Below are positions 11,684 to 14,980 of a DNA stretch of 14,980 nucleotides, one piece after another. This DNA is from JBDRGC01 sp043818215 (GTDB taxonomy: Bacteria > Chloroflexota > Anaerolineae > Anaerolineales > UBA11858), in assembly GCA_043818215.1 (NCBI GenBank), contig JBDRGC010000257.1, positions 1 through 14,980 of the forward strand. The letters run 5' to 3'. The notes under the pieces were generated by a model that saw only the letters and a list, made by a program, of their open reading frames with translations, had not been told where the DNA came from and ran no database searches. Numbering within the stretch: position 1 is the first letter of the stretch; each line of letters starts with the position of its first letter. The position numbers were made by a program, and so were the translations under genes.

Positions 11684-13993
11684 GTGAGGACAGGCTGGCT
11701 GCTGGACTTGTACGCTCGCTCCGGCGAGGGGGTAGTGTTGTGGCTCTTGGGGGAAGATGGAATCCGCTATCGCTTTACGAGTATATTTCCGGTCACTTTT
11801 TACGCGGCTGGCTCACCGGTTCAACTAAGGGCTTTGTGGAAACACCTGAAATCACAACCCGTCCCGGTGGAACTCACCCGCACTCAGCGGCGAGAGTTAT
11901 TTCAGGCCTCACCCCTCACCGTGCTGGCTGTGCAAGTGCAAGACTCTATCGACCAACAGGTGCTTTTCCGCCAGGTGGCCCAACGCTTCCCTGACCTGAC
12001 CTATTACGATGCTGATATCCCCTTGGCGCTGCGCTACGCGGCTGTCTTTGGGATCTTCCCCCTGGCCCGATGCCGGATTGCTGCCAATGAGGACGGGGGG
12101 ATTCAATCCATCGAAGTGCTGGACACTCCCTGGGATTTAGAGGCAACTCCTCCCCCATTGCGGATACTCCAACTCAGGCCCAATTGCAATCCATCCCATC
12201 GCGAACCCACCCACCTGTTAGTGCGATTCGAGAATCATGAGTATCGATTTCCCCTCGACTCGGTGCGCCCCCTCCTGGTCGGCCTGGGTGCGCTGTTGCG
12301 CCGCCACGACCCCGATGTGCTGCTGACTGCCTGGGGGGATAGCTGGCTGCTGCCCCGCTTGTTGGCGATTGCTCAGGAACGGGATATTCCTCTGCCTCTC
12401 AATCGGGAACCCGGCTTCGGGGTGGCCCGTCGTCCCGAACGGACTTATTTCTCCTATGGCCAGGTTATCTACCGCGGCCCCAAGCAAACTCTCTTTGGAC
12501 GTTGGCATATCGATATCTACAACGCGGTCATGTTCCACGAGTACGCCCTGGAGGGAGTCTTGGAGATGGCCAGAGTAACCGGGCTGCCGGTGCAGACCGC
12601 CGCGCGTGTCTCTCCGGGGACAGGCATTTCAGCCATGCAGATGCGCACCGCCCTGAAAGAAGGAGTGTTGGTTCCCTGGCACAAGGGGAATCCCGAAAAA
12701 CCCAAATCGGCGCTCACTCTATTACACACCGACAAGGGGGGATTGGTTTACCAGCCCATTGTCGGATTACACGCTGATGTGGCCGAGATCGATTTCACAT
12801 CCATGTATCCGAGCATCATGGCACATTTCAACATCTCCCCGGAAACGGTAGGGGAACACACTTCCAATTCCCAGTTGATTCCCGACCTGGGGCTGTTTGT
12901 CGATCAGACCCACACCGGTCTCATCCCCAAAACTCTGGCTCCGTTGTTGGAAAAACGCATTGCGCTCAAGGGGCAGCTCTTGGAACTCGACCACCGAGAC
13001 CCTCGCTACGCGTCTGCCAAAGCCCGAGCGGCGGCTCACAAGTGGCTGTTGGTGACCTGCTTCGGCTACCTGGGGTACAAGAATGCCCGCTTTGGGCGTA
13101 TCGAAGCTCACGAGGCTGTCACCGCTTACGGACGTGAGACCCTGCTGCGTGCCAAGGAAGCGGCGGAAGATTTGGGCTATACCGTGCTGCATATGTATGT
13201 GGATGGGTTGTGGGTGCAAAAGGAAGGGACTAACAAAGTGGGTGACTTCCAACCCCTGTTGGATGAGATTCTTACACGCACTGGCCTGCCGATCGCGCTG
13301 AATGGGGTCTACCGTTGGATCGCTTTTCTGCCCTCCCGGACCAACCCCCGCGTCCCGGTGGCTAATCGCTTTTTTGGAGTGTTTCAGGATGGGAGTCTGA
13401 AATTGCGGGGGATCGAAACCCGTCGCCGGGATACACCGCCTTTCATCAAGCAGATTCAATTGGATGTATTGAGAATTCTAGCCACGGCCCCCAGTGCAGA
13501 GCAGCTTCATCAGGTATTGCCAGAAACGGTAGCGATGTTGCAGGATCGTCTGGCGGATTTACGCGCTGGGCGGGTGCCATTGGAGCAGCTTGTGGTTACA
13601 CAGAAATTGAGCCGGGAATTGGAAAACTATCGGGTCCCATCTCCGGCGGCGCGGGCTGTGGGTCAATTGCAAGCTGAGGGGAAGGAAATCAAAATGGGGC
13701 AATATGTGCGTTTTCTGTATACGCGGGGAAAGCCAGGGGTATACGCCTGGGACTTGCCCATTCCGCCCAAAGCTGAGAGTGTGGACAAAGACCGCTACAC
13801 TGAGCTATACCTGCGGGCAGCCCATACCGTTCTCCAGCCCCTGGGGGTTGAAGAACAGACTCTGCGTTGGTGGCTGTTCAGTAACGCCGGGTACGGTGCT
13901 CCGCCTGGAATACTGCCGGTCAAGTCGGTGCAGGATTGTCCTTTGATATACGGCAACCCTAACTTATGTGCGGTTATCGACAAATCTGCTTAA
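11684..13993 (+). CDS. B-family DNA polymerase, atypical PolB2-like
   Basis: A 769-residue B-family polymerase. Motif A is DFTSMYPSIM (D370). Motif B is K453 with FGYLGY (460-465) in place of the usual NSxYG. Motif C is YVDGLW (505-510), keeping D507 but with L509 where YxDTDS has the second Asp. The palm/thumb block LKLRGIETRRRDTPPF is at 572-587. The N-terminal half keeps an exonuclease-like layout (TAWGDSWLLP at 215-224; GRWHIDIYN at 272-280), but no ExoI DxE is visible near 160, so proofreading is probably lost. GTG start with AGGAG eight bases upstream, directly after the TGA of the helical gene. An ATG at 11680 is in another frame and was not used. Likely role: non-replicative, possibly translesion synthesis with its two operon partners. 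A selfish element's replicase is less likely, as no terminal-protein or other replication gene is seen. Confidence 0.9.
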   Translation: MRTGWLLDLYARSGEGVVLWLLGEDGIRYRFTSIFPVTFYAAGSPVQLRALWKHLKSQPVPVELTRTQRRELFQASPLTVLAVQVQDSIDQQVLFRQVAQRFPDLTYYDADIPLALRYAAVFGIFPLARCRIAANEDGGIQSIEVLDTPWDLEATPPPLRILQLRPNCNPSHREPTHLLVRFENHEYRFPLDSVRPLLVGLGALLRRHDPDVLLTAWGDSWLLPRLLAIAQERDIPLPLNREPGFGVARRPERTYFSYGQVIYRGPKQTLFGRWHIDIYNAVMFHEYALEGVLEMARVTGLPVQTAARVSPGTGISAMQMRTALKEGVLVPWHKGNPEKPKSALTLLHTDKGGLVYQPIVGLHADVAEIDFTSMYPSIMAHFNISPETVGEHTSNSQLIPDLGLFVDQTHTGLIPKTLAPLLEKRIALKGQLLELDHRDPRYASAKARAAAHKWLLVTCFGYLGYKNARFGRIEAHEAVTAYGRETLLRAKEAAEDLGYTVLHMYVDGLWVQKEGTNKVGDFQPLLDEILTRTGLPIALNGVYRWIAFLPSRTNPRVPVANRFFGVFQDGSLKLRGIETRRRDTPPFIKQIQLDVLRILATAPSAEQLHQVLPETVAMLQDRLADLRAGRVPLEQLVVTQKLSRELENYRVPSPAARAVGQLQAEGKEIKMGQYVRFLYTRGKPGVYAWDLPIPPKAESVDKDRYTELYLRAAHTVLQPLGVEEQTLRWWLFSNAGYGAPPGILPVKSVQDCPLIYGNPNLCAVIDKSA

Positions 13994-14042
13994 CGAGTAT
14001 TTGGAATTCGCCGCAAACGGCAGTACACGTTAAAAAGGAAAA

Positions 14043-14079
14043 CCCCACCGCAAAGTGAGGGGGGCACCCTGCGGCAGGG
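14043..14079 (+). terminator. G+C-rich paired sequences after the polymerase operon
   Basis: CCCCAC/GTGAGGGG (imperfect) followed by CCCTGC-G-GCAGGG can form one or two stems 50-85 bases past the polymerase stop. No U-tract follows. It may be a factor-independent pause or simply the edge of the non-genic zone. Confidence 0.3.
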
Positions 14080-14157
14080 CATCTATATTATGCCAGAAAA
14101 CGGAGTATATTGCAAGGGGGATTTTTTGAACATAATGGAGATGAGATCATCGATTTT

Positions 14158-14273
14158 TCGTATCCTCTTCAAAAATCAGGGACGAACCCGGTTCCTGATG
14201 GGTAATGCGCCCGATTTTCTCGGTCTGACAAGGAACCGGGTTCGTGTTACCCTGAAATATGGAGAGGATACGA
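14158..14273. repeat. Long inverted repeat with perfect 15-bp core
   Basis: ACGAACCCGGTTCCT (14182-14196) and AGGAACCGGGTTCGT (14231-14245) are perfect inverted copies. Pairing extends outward through CAGGG/CCCTG to TCGTATCCTCT (14158-14168) and AGAGGATACGA (14263-14273). The 34-base loop holds no gene. The whole forms a hairpin of about 40 bp per arm and resembles a miniature inverted-repeat element. Between 13994 and 14450 no coding sequence is recognised besides this structure. Confidence 0.8.
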
Positions 14274-14449
14274 TTTTTCCTATTTTTGCCCAGGAACACG
14301 CAACATACATAGAGGAGGGAGGTTACGCCTTCCGAAAAGCCTACTTCTCTCCCCGTCTTCATCCGAACAAGTCGCGTTTCCGAAACGGTGTTGCCAGAAA
14401 ACGGCCAGCCAACTTTCCTCTACTCATCCAGTTGATACGGACGCCGGTC

Positions 14450-14707
14450 TTATTGTTCGCCAGCACCGCCCGCCATACCATCCTGGCACAGGGCATCGTC
14501 CCGATGTCCTTCGGGAGGGCAGGTGTAGCCACATGCAGCGCAAGTGCCCCGATGGGTGGGCTGGCGGTTTAAAAGTCCGGATTCGGTACTCAAATCCCCA
14601 TGGATCAATTTCAAAAGGGTCGATTTCCCGCAGCCGTTGGGTCCCACCAATCCAGCCACTCGGTCGTCATGTTTTTCCCAGGACAAATCCTCGAAGATGG
14701 GTTTGGA
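14450..14707 (-). pseudogene. ABC-F ATPase fragment truncated by a tandem repeat
   Basis: The minus strand reads SKPIFEDLSWEKHDDRVAGL and then VGPNGCGKSTLLKLIHGDLS, which is the first nucleotide-binding domain of an ABC-F protein (ribosome-associated ATPase, Uup/EttA-like) including its Walker A GPNGCGKST. Likeness begins at the codon adjoining the 14-bp array (14707), so the first dozen or so native residues are replaced by repeat-encoded sequence. After STESG (about 14576) the frame degenerates and ends at a stop near 14450 with only scattered resemblance. The signature motif, Walker B and second domain are missing. It is a dead fragment. Confidence 0.8.
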
Positions 14708-14805
14708 GATGCAGGATACAAGATGCAGGATACAAGATGAAGGATGCAAGGTGCAGGATGCAAGGTGCAGGATACAAGATGCAGGATGCAAGATGCAGGA
14801 TGAAG
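14708..14805. repeat. 14-bp tandem array, seven copies
   Basis: Seven near-identical units of the type GATGCAGGATACAA (variants GATGAAGGATGCAA, GGTGCAGGATGCAA) run without spacers for 98 bases. Each unit is itself two related heptamers. Minus-strand translation gives the low-complexity Cys/His/Leu pattern CILHLASCTLHP, which should not be taken for a protein. The array abuts the ABC-F fragment. Confidence 0.9.
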
Positions 14806-14818
14806 GCTGCTTGAATCA

Positions 14819-14980
14819 TCAACCTTCAATCCTGGCTTTTAGATTTGATTCTACACGCAAAAGCGCTTGCTGAAGGCTGGTTAATCGCTGAAATCGAAAT
14901 GTTCCGAAGACAGCCACCTGCAAACTTTCGCCTTGCCTCTTCCCTCTTGCCTCCTGCCTCTTGCCTCCTGCCTCCTGCCT
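14819..14980 (-). CDS. Possible C-terminal end of an unknown protein, partial
   Basis: A minus-strand frame is open from the window edge to a TGA at 14819-14821. The edge portion is only heptamer-array translation (Arg/Gln/Glu/Gly-rich). The last 35 or so codons read SLQVAVFGTFRFQRLTSLQQ and then ALLRVESNLKARIEG, which looks helical and protein-like but matches no family I recognise. The 5' end is outside the window. It may be a genuine 3' gene end or chance. Confidence 0.25.
   Translation of the reverse strand, partial: RQEAGGKRQEARGKRQGESLQVAVFGTFRFQRLTSLQQALLRVESNLKARIEG
14933..14980. repeat. Heptamer tandem array running to the window edge
   Basis: Successive 7-base units TTGCCTC, TTCCCTC, TTGCCTC, CTGCCTC, TTGCCTC, CTGCCTC, CTGCCT. 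This is a second array with the same 7/14-base period as the one at 14708, but a different unit sequence. Confidence 0.85.

Noticed and set aside
11680..11994. ATG-started frame at the polymerase start
   Set aside because: It is out of frame with the polymerase motifs; the GTG at 11684 with AGGAG upstream gives the correct product.
10880..13993. Polymerase operon as part of a prophage or self-replicating element
   Set aside because: No terminal protein, capsid, integrase, Cas1 or terminal repeats were found within the window; the partners look like repair proteins instead.
14090..14572. Plus-strand open frame of 160 codons
   Set aside because: It runs through the long inverted repeat and antisense to the ABC-F fragment; the translation has no domain likeness.
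14708..14980. Possible CRISPR array from regular repeats
   Set aside because: Units are 7/14 bases, contiguous and without unique spacers; there are no cas genes.

Overview
The window reads as a bacterial accessory region, most plausibly from the phylum Chloroflexota (Anaerolineae-like). The basis is indirect: a B-family DNA polymerase of the type I associate with that phylum, lying in an operon with a RecA-like protein, and AAACCCGAAAGGTTT palindromes around a REP-associated transposase. No rRNA, tRNA or CRISPR array was seen. Taxonomy is inference and should be settled by a search with the polymerase and HsdR.

Positions 1-305 are a scrap zone. The 5' end of a DnaE/PHP-type gene is followed by the 5' end of a GH13 alpha-glucosidase-type gene, both on the plus strand and both broken off after a few codons. 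From 306 to about 8960 runs a long minus-strand defence locus, transcribed right to left: vapB-vapC-hsdM-hsdS, then a RAYT-type REP transposase, then hsdR, a YgjP-like zinc metallopeptidase and a conserved 110-residue protein. vapB/vapC, vapC/hsdM and hsdM/hsdS all overlap by a few bases, so a toxin-antitoxin pair is translationally chained to the methylase and specificity genes. Three 97-98 bp elements, each ending in inverted AAACCCGAAAGGTTT palindromes, lie at the hsdS/rayT, rayT/hsdR and hsdR/ygjP junctions. They reach into the 3' end of hsdS and the 5' end of ygjP.

Upstream of vapB, 8852-9063 holds debris: a divergent duplicate of the HsdM N-terminus and a TIR-domain start with in-frame stops. 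Next come a YciH/SUI1-type translation factor gene (9244-9588), a 143 bp inverted-repeat element of the GTCATTGCGA type, and a DUF433 antitoxin gene whose DUF5615 toxin partner carries an apparent one-base frameshift.

Divergently, from a good sigma-70-like promoter at 10816-10844, runs a compact plus-strand operon of three genes. They encode a RecA-fold protein without a visible Walker A motif, an 87-residue helical protein, and a 769-residue B-family DNA polymerase with an atypical motif C (YVDGLW) and no recognisable ExoI motif. This is the best candidate for an under-described system. Its layout recalls the ImuA-ImuB-DnaE2 mutagenesis cassette and archaeal PolB2/Dpo2 loci, so a role in damage-tolerant synthesis is a reasonable but unproven guess.

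The right end (14000-14980) is again non-genic: a long inverted repeat, an ABC-F ATPase fragment cut off exactly at a 14-bp tandem array, and a second heptamer array at the window edge.
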